Origin: Clostridium sp.
Lineage (GTDB): Bacteria > Bacillota > Clostridia > Lachnospirales > Lachnospiraceae
Direction: 5' to 3'
DNA length: 64,000 nt
Assembly: GCA_018377235.1 (NCBI GenBank)
Contig: JAGZZT010000003.1
Location: forward strand, 1 to 64,000
Made by a program: the position numbers and the translations under genes. The first letter of the stretch is position 1. Each line of letters starts with the position of its first letter. The notes below the pieces were generated by a model. The model was given only the letters and a program-made list of their open reading frames with translations, was not told the origin of the DNA and made no database searches. Shown here one piece after another: positions 15,233 to 23,711 of the stretch.

Positions 15233-17881
15233 ATGGCAAAGGAACGAGGACGTCTGAAAATTTTTTTTGGGTACGCTGCAGGAGTGGGAAAGACCTATGC
15301 CATGCTTCAGGCGGCCCTGGCGGCGAAGGAAAAGGGAGCAGATGTAGTGATTGGCTCCATTGCCCCACATACAATGCAGGAAACTTCAACACTGGCAGGC
15401 AGTCTGGAGCAGCTGGGAGAGCAGTGCAGAGGACGTGAAGAGGGCGGCCAGACAGCTGGAGAGTTTGATCTGGATGCAGCTATTTTGCGAAGTCCCAGCC
15501 TGATTCTGGTAGACGAACTGGCCCGTGTCAACCCAAAGGGCTGCCGTCATGCCAGGCGTTATCAGGATATTGAGGAGATTTTAAAGGCAGGAATCGATGT
15601 TTATACTACGGTAAATGCCCAAAATATTGAGAGTATCAGCGATATTGCAGAGAAGATTATGAAGCGCCCCGTACAGGAAAGGATTCCTGACGATGTGTTT
15701 GACCATGCGGATCAAGTGGAATTGATTGATATTGAACCACAGGAACTGATGGATCGGCTGAACCGCGGCACAATCGATGAGAAGCAGGGGGAAAATCCTC
15801 CGGCGGCAGCTTATTTTTCTATTGAAAATCTCACGGCTCTGCGGGAGCTGGCCCTGCGCCGGTGCGCAGACAGAATTAACCGTTTAGGAGATAGGAGAGG
15901 AGCTGCACAGGGGGAGGATTCCTTTACAGAGGAACATATTTTGGTATGTCTTTCTGCTGCTCCCTCTAATGCCAGGATTGTCCGAACTGCCGCCCGTCTG
16001 TCTCAGGTATTTCACGGGAATTTTACAGCTCTGTTTGTAAAAACGCCGGAATTTTCACATTGGGATGAGGAGAACGTAAAACGGCTTCAGGAGAATATCC
16101 GCCTGGCAGAGCAGCTGGGCGCTGAGATTGAGGTGATTTACAGTGATGATATTCCCTTTCAGATTGCTGAGTTTGCCCGTCTGTCCGGGGTAACCAAGGT
16201 CGTCATGGGCAGGAGCGCGGCTGCCAGGCCTCATTTTTTCGGAAGGCCGGTTCTGACTGAAAGGCTGATTTTGAATGCTCCGAATCTGGATGTATATATT
16301 ATTCCGGATGCTGTATCTGAAAAGGCAAGGTACAGGGCGAAGAAAGACAGGAGAAGTATGATCGCCTTTTCTGCAGGAGATATTTTAAAGAGTGTCAGCT
16401 TTCTAATTGCCGCCAGCCTGATTGGATTTTTCTTTTACAATCTGGGCATCGATGAAGCTAATATTATTACGATTTATGTGCTTAGTGTGCTTCTGACGGC
16501 CCTTGTGACGAAAAATCAGGTCTACAGCCTGATTTCTGCTGTCGTCAGCGTGCTGGTATTTAATTTTCTGTTTACAGATCCTCGTTTTTCCCTGCAGGCC
16601 TACGATGCCGGCTATCCCCTGACCTTTGCAGTAATGTTCCTGGCGGCTTTTATTACAGGTTCTCTGGTTATGCGCCTGAAAAGTCATGCCAGCCAGTCGG
16701 CGGGGGTGGCCTTTCGGACGAGAATTCTGTTTGATACTAACCGGCTTTTGCAGCAGGCCAGAGAGAGGGACGATATTATACGAGTTACAGCTGGCCAGCT
16801 GATTAAGCTTCTCAATAAGGATATAATCATATATACAGAAGAAAATGGTGATTTGGGAGAGCCAAGGATCTTTCCTGTTCCAGGAAAGGAGATAGAGAAG
16901 GCCTGCATCTGCGAGAAGGAACGGAAAACAGCTTTATGGACCTTTAAAAATAATAAGCATGCGGGAGCTACTACGAATACATTTTCTGATGCCCAGTGTC
17001 TGTATCTGGCTATCCGAGTCAATGAAAATGTCTATGGCGTCCTGGGGGTAGTGCTGGGAAGCTCTACTCTGGAGGCCTTTGAGAACAGTATCCTGCTGTC
17101 CGTGCTGGGGGAATGCGCGCTGGCTCTGGAGAATGAAAAGCATATACGGGAAAAAGAGGAGGCTGCAGTGCTGGCTCAGAACGAACAGCTGCGGGCTAAT
17201 CTTCTGCGGGCCATTTCTCATGACTTAAGGACGCCGCTGACTTCCATCTCAGGCAATGCCGGAAACCTTCTGTCCATGGGAGGCGATTTGGATGAGGAGA
17301 CGAAAAAACAGCTGTACACAGATATCTATGAGGATTCCATGTGGCTGATTAACATGGTGGAAAATCTGCTTTCCATCACACGGCTGGTAGGCGGACAGCT
17401 GAATCTGAATATTACAGAAGATTTAATCGAGGACGTAGTCACAGAGGCTCTTCAGCATGTAAATAAAAAGAGCAGGGAACATCTGATTACTGTGGAGTAT
17501 GAGGACGAATTTATGCTGGCGAAGATGGATTCCAGACTGATTGTTCAGGTGATTATCAATATTGTCAACAATGCGATTGAGTATACACCTCAGGGATCCT
17601 GTATCCGAATCAGTGTGAAAAAACAGGGCGCTCAGGCAGTGATCTCTATTGCCGATGACGGAAATGGAATTTCAGACGAGGCAAAGAAAAAGGTGTTTGA
17701 TATGTTTTACAGCGGAGAAAATAAGGTGGCGGACAGCCGGCGCAGCTGCGGAATCGGCCTGTCCCTGTGTCAGTCTATTATTAACGCCCATGGCGGGGAG
17801 ATTTTTGTTTCAGACAACGTCCCCCATGGAGCAGTCTTTACATTTACATTGCCGGCAGAGGAGGTGCGGTGGCATGAATAA
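15233..17881 (+). CDS. kdpD: KdpD, K+-responsive sensor histidine kinase
   Basis: Full-length KdpD (882 aa): ATP-binding KdpD domain (GYAAGVGKT; LILVDELARVN), universal-stress-protein domain (about 235-365), DUF4118 membrane region (about 385-485), GAF-like domain, then the kinase. H663 (AISHDLRTPL) is the phosphoacceptor. The N-box (NIVNNAIEYTP), G1 (DDGNGIS) and G2 (GIGLSLCQ) follow. It phosphorylates KdpE under K+ limitation or osmotic stress. The usual DELAHTN is DELARVN here, a small departure. It overlaps kdpE by 8 bases. Confidence 0.96.
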   Translation: MAKERGRLKIFFGYAAGVGKTYAMLQAALAAKEKGADVVIGSIAPHTMQETSTLAGSLEQLGEQCRGREEGGQTAGEFDLDAAILRSPSLILVDELARVNPKGCRHARRYQDIEEILKAGIDVYTTVNAQNIESISDIAEKIMKRPVQERIPDDVFDHADQVELIDIEPQELMDRLNRGTIDEKQGENPPAAAYFSIENLTALRELALRRCADRINRLGDRRGAAQGEDSFTEEHILVCLSAAPSNARIVRTAARLSQVFHGNFTALFVKTPEFSHWDEENVKRLQENIRLAEQLGAEIEVIYSDDIPFQIAEFARLSGVTKVVMGRSAAARPHFFGRPVLTERLILNAPNLDVYIIPDAVSEKARYRAKKDRRSMIAFSAGDILKSVSFLIAASLIGFFFYNLGIDEANIITIYVLSVLLTALVTKNQVYSLISAVVSVLVFNFLFTDPRFSLQAYDAGYPLTFAVMFLAAFITGSLVMRLKSHASQSAGVAFRTRILFDTNRLLQQARERDDIIRVTAGQLIKLLNKDIIIYTEENGDLGEPRIFPVPGKEIEKACICEKERKTALWTFKNNKHAGATTNTFSDAQCLYLAIRVNENVYGVLGVVLGSSTLEAFENSILLSVLGECALALENEKHIREKEEAAVLAQNEQLRANLLRAISHDLRTPLTSISGNAGNLLSMGGDLDEETKKQLYTDIYEDSMWLINMVENLLSITRLVGGQLNLNITEDLIEDVVTEALQHVNKKSREHLITVEYEDEFMLAKMDSRLIVQVIINIVNNAIEYTPQGSCIRISVKKQGAQAVISIADDGNGISDEAKKKVFDMFYSGENKVADSRRSCGIGLSLCQSIINAHGGEIFVSDNVPHGAVFTFTLPAEEVRWHE

Positions 17882-18575
17882 ACCACTCATTTTAGTTGTA
17901 GAGGATGACAAATCAGTCAATCATTTAATTACTACTATTTTAAAAACCCATGGATATCGATATTTAACAGCCAAGAATGGAGCTACGGCGGTACTGGAGG
18001 CATCTTCCCACAACCCGGAGATTGTACTTCTGGATCTGGGCCTGCCTGATACCAGCGGGGTGGAGGTAATTAAGAGAATCCGCTCCTGGTCTAATATGCC
18101 CATTATCGTCATCAGCGCCAGAACAGAAGATAAGGATAAGATAGAAGCCCTGGATGCCGGTGCGGACGACTATTTGACGAAGCCTTTTTCTGTGGATGAG
18201 CTTCTGGCGCGGCTGAGAGCTATCACCAGAAGGCTGCCTGTTTTGATGAATCAGACTGTGACGGAAAATTCCGCCTTTGTAAACGGGGCTCTGCGTATCG
18301 ACTATGCGGCAGGCTGCGCCTATCTGGACGGGGAGGAGCTGCACCTGACGCCTATCGAATACAAGCTTTTATGCCTGCTGGCCAGGAATGTGGGAAGAGT
18401 GCTGACCCATACCTTTATTATGCAGAATGTCTGGGGCAATAGCTCAGCGGACGAGATTACCTCCCTGCGGGTATTTATGGCTACTCTCCGGAAAAAAATC
18501 AACAGCTCTAAGGATGCGCCCCAGTATATCCAGACACATGTGGGAGTAGGATACAGGATGGTGAAGGTAGAGTAG
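17874..18575 (+). CDS. kdpE: KdpE, response regulator of the kdp operon
   Basis: An OmpR/PhoB-type regulator (233 aa). The receiver domain has D11, D12 and phosphoacceptor D54 (LLDLGLPD), T/S in VISARTED and K in LTKPFS. The C-terminal winged helix spans about residues 135-233 (LTPIEYKLLCLLARN, GVGYRMVK). The start is ATG at 17874 behind GAGGAGG, overlapping the kdpD stop; a longer in-frame reading inside kdpD is not the gene. It activates kdpFABC transcription in characterised systems. Confidence 0.97.
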   Translation: MNKPLILVVEDDKSVNHLITTILKTHGYRYLTAKNGATAVLEASSHNPEIVLLDLGLPDTSGVEVIKRIRSWSNMPIIVISARTEDKDKIEALDAGADDYLTKPFSVDELLARLRAITRRLPVLMNQTVTENSAFVNGALRIDYAAGCAYLDGEELHLTPIEYKLLCLLARNVGRVLTHTFIMQNVWGNSSADEITSLRVFMATLRKKINSSKDAPQYIQTHVGVGYRMVKVE

Positions 18576-18601
18576 ACATGGTCAGTGAAGGATGGTATAA
18601 T
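18573..18601 (+). promoter_or_regulatory. Promoter of mscL
   Basis: TAGACA (18573-18578), a 17-base spacer and TATAAT (18596-18601) preceded by TGG form an extended -10 promoter. It overlaps the end of kdpE and would drive mscL separately. Confidence 0.65.
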
Positions 18602-18660
18602 CGAATCCAGGTTCCACAGTAGAACAGCAGACTGGAATATACAAGGGGAGGATTATATCT

Positions 18661-19065
18661 ATGAAGCACAAAGGCTTTTTTGCAGAATTTAAGGAATTTA
18701 TTGCCCGCGGCAACGTGATGGATCTGGCAGTCGGCGTTATCATCGGCGGCGCTTTCTCATCTATTACCACATCCCTGATACAGGATATTATTATGCCCGT
18801 ACTTGGAATTTTTACCAGCAGTGTATCTTTTGCAGATTTGTCTGTCACAATAGGCGGAGCAGTGATCACCTACGGAAACTTTATTCAGGCAGTGATGAAC
18901 TTCCTCATTATGGCTTTGATTGTATTTATCATGATGAAGACAGTTAACAGACTGACCCGTCTTAAAAAAGAGGAAACAGAAGAGAAGGAAGAAAAACCGG
19001 CGGCTCCTACAGCGGAACAGCTTCTGGGAGAAATTCTGGAGGAGATGAAGAAAAAGAAAGAGTAG
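18661..19065 (+). CDS. mscL: Large-conductance mechanosensitive channel MscL
   Basis: A 134-residue MscL with the N-terminal amphipathic helix (FFAEFKEFIARGNVMDLAVGVIIG), the pore-lining first membrane helix, a short external loop, the second membrane helix and a charged cytoplasmic C-terminal helix. It opens under hypo-osmotic shock to release solutes. Its place after the kdp/trk genes makes a K+/osmotic island. GGGGAGG precedes the ATG. Confidence 0.96.
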   Translation: MKHKGFFAEFKEFIARGNVMDLAVGVIIGGAFSSITTSLIQDIIMPVLGIFTSSVSFADLSVTIGGAVITYGNFIQAVMNFLIMALIVFIMMKTVNRLTRLKKEETEEKEEKPAAPTAEQLLGEILEEMKKKKE

Positions 19066-19082
19066 TAGAAGATAAATCAGGG

Positions 19083-19111
19083 AGGACGGAGATTTCTGTC
19101 CTTCTTTTTTT
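19083..19111 (+). terminator. Intrinsic terminator after mscL
   Basis: AGGACGGA (19083-19090) pairs with TCTGTCCT (19095-19102) around a 4-base loop, followed by a T-run to 19111. Confidence 0.8.
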
Positions 19112-19120
19112 GATTCTTAC

Positions 19121-19149
19121 TTGAAAAAATAAAAAATCTGTATTATGAT
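19121..19149 (+). promoter_or_regulatory. Promoter of feoAB
   Basis: TTGAAA (19121-19126) and TATGAT (19144-19149) are separated by 17 bases, just upstream of the palindrome at 19162-19173. Confidence 0.7.
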
Positions 19150-19161
19150 ATCGTGTGGTAA

Positions 19162-19173
19162 GTTAGAACTAAC
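19162..19173. promoter_or_regulatory. Palindromic operator, DtxR-like, upstream of feoAB
   Basis: GTTAGAACTAAC is a perfect 12-base palindrome placed 12 bases after the -10, where a repressor would block transcription. GTTAG/CTAAC arms resemble DtxR/IdeR-family iron-repressor sites. The assignment is inferred from this resemblance and the iron-uptake gene downstream. Confidence 0.5.
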
Positions 19174-19227
19174 CCGTTTTGCCTCCAAAAGATGCAAAAC
19201 GCACGCATGGAAGAAAAGGTGATATGG

Positions 19228-21567
19228 ATGAAACTGAGTGAACTTCAGATTGGAAATACAGCCACTATCCGCACAGTAGGCGGAAGCGGCGCGCTGCGTC
19301 AGCATTTCCTGGATATGGGACTGATCCAGGGAACGGAAGTGACAGTGGTAAAATATGCTCCCATGGGGGATCCGATTGAGCTTCGGATTCACGGCTATGA
19401 GCTGACGATCCGTCTGGCAGATGCGGAGAATATCGAGATTAGTGAGGCGCATCCTCCAAGGGAGGAGAATCGGGCTGATCATGAGAGCCAGAGGACGGAA
19501 AAGCATCATCCCGGATACGGGGAGGGAGGACGATTCCATAACAGGAAGGAGGAAAATCCTCTTCCAGATGGGGAAATTCTTACCTTTGCCCTGGTGGGAA
19601 ACCAGAATTGCGGAAAGACTACACTGTTTAACCAGCTGACTGGATCGAAACAGCATGTGGGCAATTTTCCTGGCGTTACGGTGGACAGGAAGGACGGTGT
19701 GATTAAAGGCTACGACAACACGCTTATCACAGACCTGCCGGGCATTTACTCCATGTCTCCTTACAGCAGCGAGGAAATTGTGACAAGGGAGTTTGTTATC
19801 CGGGAAAACCCCAAAGGTATTATTAATATTGTGGACGCTACTAATATTGAGCGAAATCTTTACCTGACTATGCAGCTGCTGGAGCTGGGCGTGCCGATGG
19901 TGGTGGCCTTAAATATGATGGACGAGCTGAGAGAGAATGGGGGTTCTGTTTTGGTCAACGAGATGGAGGCTGCTCTGGGAGTTCCCGTTATTCCAATTTC
20001 TGCTGCCAAGGGTGAGGGAATAGACGAGCTGATCCGTCATGCAATCCATGTGGCCAAGTATCAGGAGAGGCCTCTGGAGATTGATTTCTGCCGCCGCGAG
20101 GAGGGCGTTCACAGAGGTATTCACGCAGTGATGCATCTGATAGAGGATCACGCGGCTCAGGCTCGGATTCCGCTTCGCTTTGCGGCCAGCAAGGTGATGG
20201 AAGGTGATCAGGCTCTCCTTAAACAGCTGCAGCTGACAGAAAATGAGGAGAGAGTGTTAGGAGAGATTGCAGGTCAGACAGAGGAGGAAACTGGTATGGA
20301 TCGAGCTGCTCTGGTGGCTCAGATGCGGTTCGACTATATTGAGGAGGTCTGCAGCGGCGCTGTGATCAAGCCCAGGGAGAGCAGAGAAAGAACAAGAAGC
20401 CGGAAAATAGATCGGTTTCTTACTGGAAAATATACAGGAATTCCGTCCTTTATCGGCATTATGGGAATCGTCTTCTGGCTGACTTTCAACGTCATAGGAG
20501 CCTTTTTCCAGGGGCTTTTAGAGTCTGGAATCACAGTTCTTACAGAGATGGCTGACCGCGCTATGGCAGCGGCCCATGTGAACAGCACAGTGCATTCCCT
20601 GGTGATTGACGGTATTTTTGGCGGAGTAGGAGGCGTATTAAGCTTCCTTCCGATTATTGTGACTCTGTTCTTCTTCCTGTCCCTGTTAGAGGACAGCGGC
20701 TACATGGCCAGAGTAGCCTTTATCATGGATAAGCTTCTCAGAAAGCTGGGATTGTCTGGAAGAAGCATTGTGCCTATGCTGGTAGGTTTTGGCTGTACCG
20801 TGCCGGGCGTCATGGCCAGCCGTACTCTTCCCTCAGAGAGAGACAGAAAGATGACGATTCTGCTGACGCCGTTTATGAGCTGTACGGCGAAGCTTCCGAT
20901 CTATGCGTTTTTTACAGCAGCCTTTTTTCCGAAACACGGAGCTTTGGTGATGATCAGCCTGTACCTGTTTGGAATTGTCATGGGAATTATCATGGCCATG
21001 ATTATGAAGCAGACAGCTTTTAAGGGAGAAGCGGTTCCGTTTGTGATGGAGCTTCCCAATTACAGAATGCCAGGGGCGAAAAATGTGGGCCATCTGTTAT
21101 GGGACAAGGCCAGGGATTTCCTTCAGAGGGCGTTTACTGTGATTTTCCTGGCTACCATTGTCATCTGGTTCTTACAGAACTTTGATTTAAGCTTCAATAT
21201 GGTATCTGATTCCCAGGACAGTGTGCTGGCACTGCTGGCAGGAGCTTTAGCTCCTCTGTTCGTTCCGGTAGGATTTGGAGACTGGAGGATCGTGACTGCT
21301 TTAATTTCAGGATTCATGGCTAAGGAGAGTGTAGTTTCCTCCCTGACTGTGCTGTTTGGAAATACGGAGTCTCTTCAGAGCAGCCTGACGCTGCCAGGTG
21401 CTGCGTCCCTTCTGGTTTTCTGTCTGCTGTACACGCCCTGCGTGGCGGCCATTGCTTCCGTCAAGAGAGAGCTGGGGGGAAAATGGGCATTGGCCATGGT
21501 CTTTGGTCAATGCCTGATTGCCTGGATTGCAGCATTCGGAGTATATCAGCTCTGCCAATTCTTATAA
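19228..21567 (+). CDS. feoB: FeoA-FeoB fusion, ferrous iron transporter
   Basis: A 779-residue fusion. Residues 1-75 are a FeoA SH3-like domain (LRQHFLDMGLIQGTEVTV). A linker rich in charged residues and histidine follows to about 110. The G domain starts with GNQNCGKT (124-131) and has DLPGIYS and NMMD. The membrane core has two Gate motifs (GCTVPGVMASRTL and CTAKLPIYA). It imports Fe2+ across the inner membrane. The start is ATG at 19228 behind AAGGTG; a reading from 19192 has no ribosome binding site. The fusion replaces the separate feoA usual in enterobacteria. Confidence 0.95.
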   Translation: MKLSELQIGNTATIRTVGGSGALRQHFLDMGLIQGTEVTVVKYAPMGDPIELRIHGYELTIRLADAENIEISEAHPPREENRADHESQRTEKHHPGYGEGGRFHNRKEENPLPDGEILTFALVGNQNCGKTTLFNQLTGSKQHVGNFPGVTVDRKDGVIKGYDNTLITDLPGIYSMSPYSSEEIVTREFVIRENPKGIINIVDATNIERNLYLTMQLLELGVPMVVALNMMDELRENGGSVLVNEMEAALGVPVIPISAAKGEGIDELIRHAIHVAKYQERPLEIDFCRREEGVHRGIHAVMHLIEDHAAQARIPLRFAASKVMEGDQALLKQLQLTENEERVLGEIAGQTEEETGMDRAALVAQMRFDYIEEVCSGAVIKPRESRERTRSRKIDRFLTGKYTGIPSFIGIMGIVFWLTFNVIGAFFQGLLESGITVLTEMADRAMAAAHVNSTVHSLVIDGIFGGVGGVLSFLPIIVTLFFFLSLLEDSGYMARVAFIMDKLLRKLGLSGRSIVPMLVGFGCTVPGVMASRTLPSERDRKMTILLTPFMSCTAKLPIYAFFTAAFFPKHGALVMISLYLFGIVMGIIMAMIMKQTAFKGEAVPFVMELPNYRMPGAKNVGHLLWDKARDFLQRAFTVIFLATIVIWFLQNFDLSFNMVSDSQDSVLALLAGALAPLFVPVGFGDWRIVTALISGFMAKESVVSSLTVLFGNTESLQSSLTLPGAASLLVFCLLYTPCVAAIASVKRELGGKWALAMVFGQCLIAWIAAFGVYQLCQFL

Positions 21568-21571
21568 ACCC

Positions 21572-21600
21572 TTAACTTATAACCGCTTTTTTGGTATAAT
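21572..21600 (+). promoter_or_regulatory. Possible promoter of the c-di-GMP genes
   Basis: TTAACT (21572-21577), 17 bases, TATAAT (21595-21600). The -10 lies in the loop of the feoB terminator, an overlap of end and start signals. Confidence 0.4.
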
Positions 21601-21621
21601 ATACTGAGAAAGCGGTTTTTT
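21581..21621 (+). terminator. Intrinsic terminator after feoAB
   Basis: AACCGCTTT (21581-21589) pairs with AAAGCGGTT (21609-21617), and Ts continue to 21621. Confidence 0.8.
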
Positions 21622-21661
21622 AATGATATTTTGTTACTATTATGTGGGAAATGGGGGAAAG

Positions 21662-22618
21662 ATGAAAACAGAGAGAAGGAAAGGACGAGTTTTTTTAATC
21701 ATCACAATTGCAGCGGCTTTTGCTGTGCTGTTCGGTTTTTTTTCCAATACAGTCGCGTTTGAGCGGATGATGGTGAATATTGTGGAAAAATATGCGTCAG
21801 AAGATAATTATGAATTGGCTTCCCATATTTCTTACCGCCTGAAAGCAGGACAGGAATTTGTCAAAGATTTTGCAGACAGTACGAGCCGGATGCCTGAATT
21901 CCTTCTGACAGAGGAGCTTCTGTCCAGAAAAGAGGAGGCCATGGATCTGGAAAAGATTGCTATCGTTTCCAGAGACGAAAAATTTTTCCCTGAGTCCGCA
22001 AAGTCCCCCGAGCTGGAAAACTGGATTGCCGAGCATCCAAAGGTCTGGGAAGAACCTCAGATTTCCTACATCAAAGACCAGATGATGATTTTTACAGCGC
22101 CTGTGCGAAAATCAGGACAGGTTTCATCTATTGTAATTGGAATGCAGAGCTATCATGCCATTCAGAGCCTGGTAGGACGGACTGATTATCATAATCAGGG
22201 TATCAGCGTACTGATGGACAGCACAACGGGAGAGCACATTGTTATAAAAGAGGGAACCCAGATATCAATGGACGAGAAAGACATTTCTCAGCTGTATGAA
22301 TGCCTGTCAGGTCTGCACGGAAGCAGCGAAAGCTGCCGGGAGACGCTTCCGTCAGGCCGCCGCGTATTCATTTCCACTTATCAGGTGGAAGGAACAGAGT
22401 GGATACAGGCTGCTATTCTTCCATCAGACTTTCTGATGTCTCAGATAGAGTGCTATATGGACGTCTATTCCATTTTTATTTTTGCAGTTATGATCCTGTT
22501 CTCATTGCTGATTCATTATCTTTTGAAAGAGAATAAAAGAAAAGAACTGCTGTTTCAGACAGATCCGCTGACAGGAGGATGGAAACAGAACGCTGCAGTT
22601 TATTTTTCGCCAGTTTGA
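21662..22618 (+). CDS. Sensor part of a broken GGDEF-EAL protein
   Basis: The first 318 residues of what should be one membrane c-di-GMP protein. It has a signal-anchor helix (about residues 8-32), an extracellular sensor domain of about 230 residues, a second membrane helix (about 270-290) and the very start of a GGDEF domain (QTDPLTGGWKQN). The frame then shifts and stops. The next frame resumes in the second half of the same GGDEF domain. ATG at 21662 follows GGGGGAAAG; the longer reading from 21623 lacks a site. A frame-shifting internal deletion explains the break best. A sequencing error alone would not, because the middle of the domain is missing. Confidence 0.7.
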   Translation: MKTERRKGRVFLIITIAAAFAVLFGFFSNTVAFERMMVNIVEKYASEDNYELASHISYRLKAGQEFVKDFADSTSRMPEFLLTEELLSRKEEAMDLEKIAIVSRDEKFFPESAKSPELENWIAEHPKVWEEPQISYIKDQMMIFTAPVRKSGQVSSIVIGMQSYHAIQSLVGRTDYHNQGISVLMDSTTGEHIVIKEGTQISMDEKDISQLYECLSGLHGSSESCRETLPSGRRVFISTYQVEGTEWIQAAILPSDFLMSQIECYMDVYSIFIFAVMILFSLLIHYLLKENKRKELLFQTDPLTGGWKQNAAVYFSPV

Positions 22619-22625
22619 ACAGCAC

Positions 22626-23711
22626 ATGCAGAAAAAAGGAGAGATGGCCAGCAGAAGCAGTATGGATCATTTTTTCCTGCTGATGCGGGAGACCAATTCA
22701 GACATGATTTCTCAGCGCCTGAGCGAGGTCATTCAGGAGATGAACGAGAAGATAGGAGAAAAGTTTTTCGGCGCGTCTTTGAATTTTACTATCGGTGTCT
22801 GTTATCTGGATGCTGCGGACAATCTTTCTTCTGCCATGACGCGGGCTATTTCTGCCAGCAAACAGAAAGCAGATAAAAATGTATGTACGTTTTACGATAA
22901 TGCAGTGGCGGCCAAACAGGAACGGGAGCAGCGTTTAAACGAGCTTTTTGAGGAATCGATGGTAAACAGAGATTTGAAAATTTACCTGCAGCCCAAGGTG
23001 AGCCTGACCCCTGGACAGCCCTGCGAAGCTGAAGCCCTTGTGAGATGGATTCATCCCAAAGAAGGAATAATCTATCCTGATGAATTTATTCCCCTCTTTG
23101 AAATGAATGGAAATATCAGCCAGCTGGATCTGTATATGTTCGAAGAGGTATGCCGTCTGATTGCACAGTGGATGCAGGAGGGGAAAGAGGTTTCTCTTCT
23201 GTCTGTGAATCTATCCAGATTTCATTTGAGAAGCAAAGGCGCTGATATTTGGAAGGAGTATAAAAACATTAAGGAACAGTATGGAATTCCAGATGGAATG
23301 ATAGAAATAGAGCTGACAGAGACGGTATTTATCGATGACAGCAAGCTTTTGTTTGTAAAATCGGTTTTAAACAGCTTCAGAGCCTGCGGATTCAGGGTTG
23401 CCCTGGATGATTTTGGATTTGCGTATTCTTCTCTGGGAGTTTTGAATGAGCTGGAAGTGAATACTTTGAAGCTGGATCGTACGTTTTTCCTGAATGAAAA
23501 TACGAAATCCAGAAAAATTGTAGCGCAGCTGATTCAGCTGGCCCACAGTCTGAATATGAGTGTAGTAGCCGAGGGAATTGAGCAGATGGAGCAGGTGGAA
23601 ACACTGAGAAATATGGATTGTGATTTTGTTCAGGGATATGTATACTCAAAACCAGTTCCTGTAGAAGATTTTGAGATATGGAGGGCGTCTTATGAAAGCC
23701 AGCAGCATTAA
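22626..23711 (+). CDS. Rear part of the broken protein: half GGDEF and a complete EAL phosphodiesterase domain
   Basis: This frame (361 aa) begins inside a GGDEF domain (SSMDHFFLLMRE; its frame is open back to ALQFIFRQFEQHM). The active-site GGDEF loop is missing. An EAL domain follows at about residues 110-355 with the expected catalytic residues: EALVRW, the asparagine of SVNLS, ELTET, DDFGFAYSS, KLDR, AEGIE and QGY. It could hydrolyse c-di-GMP if made. The ATG lacks a ribosome binding site, so translation probably depended on the upstream frame. Its end overlaps the next gene's start. Confidence 0.8.
   Translation: MQKKGEMASRSSMDHFFLLMRETNSDMISQRLSEVIQEMNEKIGEKFFGASLNFTIGVCYLDAADNLSSAMTRAISASKQKADKNVCTFYDNAVAAKQEREQRLNELFEESMVNRDLKIYLQPKVSLTPGQPCEAEALVRWIHPKEGIIYPDEFIPLFEMNGNISQLDLYMFEEVCRLIAQWMQEGKEVSLLSVNLSRFHLRSKGADIWKEYKNIKEQYGIPDGMIEIELTETVFIDDSKLLFVKSVLNSFRACGFRVALDDFGFAYSSLGVLNELEVNTLKLDRTFFLNENTKSRKIVAQLIQLAHSLNMSVVAEGIEQMEQVETLRNMDCDFVQGYVYSKPVPVEDFEIWRASYESQQH

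Noticed and set aside
21662..23711. Programmed frameshift in the GGDEF-EAL gene
   Set aside because: No slippery heptamer plus pseudoknot is evident, and domain content is missing as well, so a deletion explains the break better.
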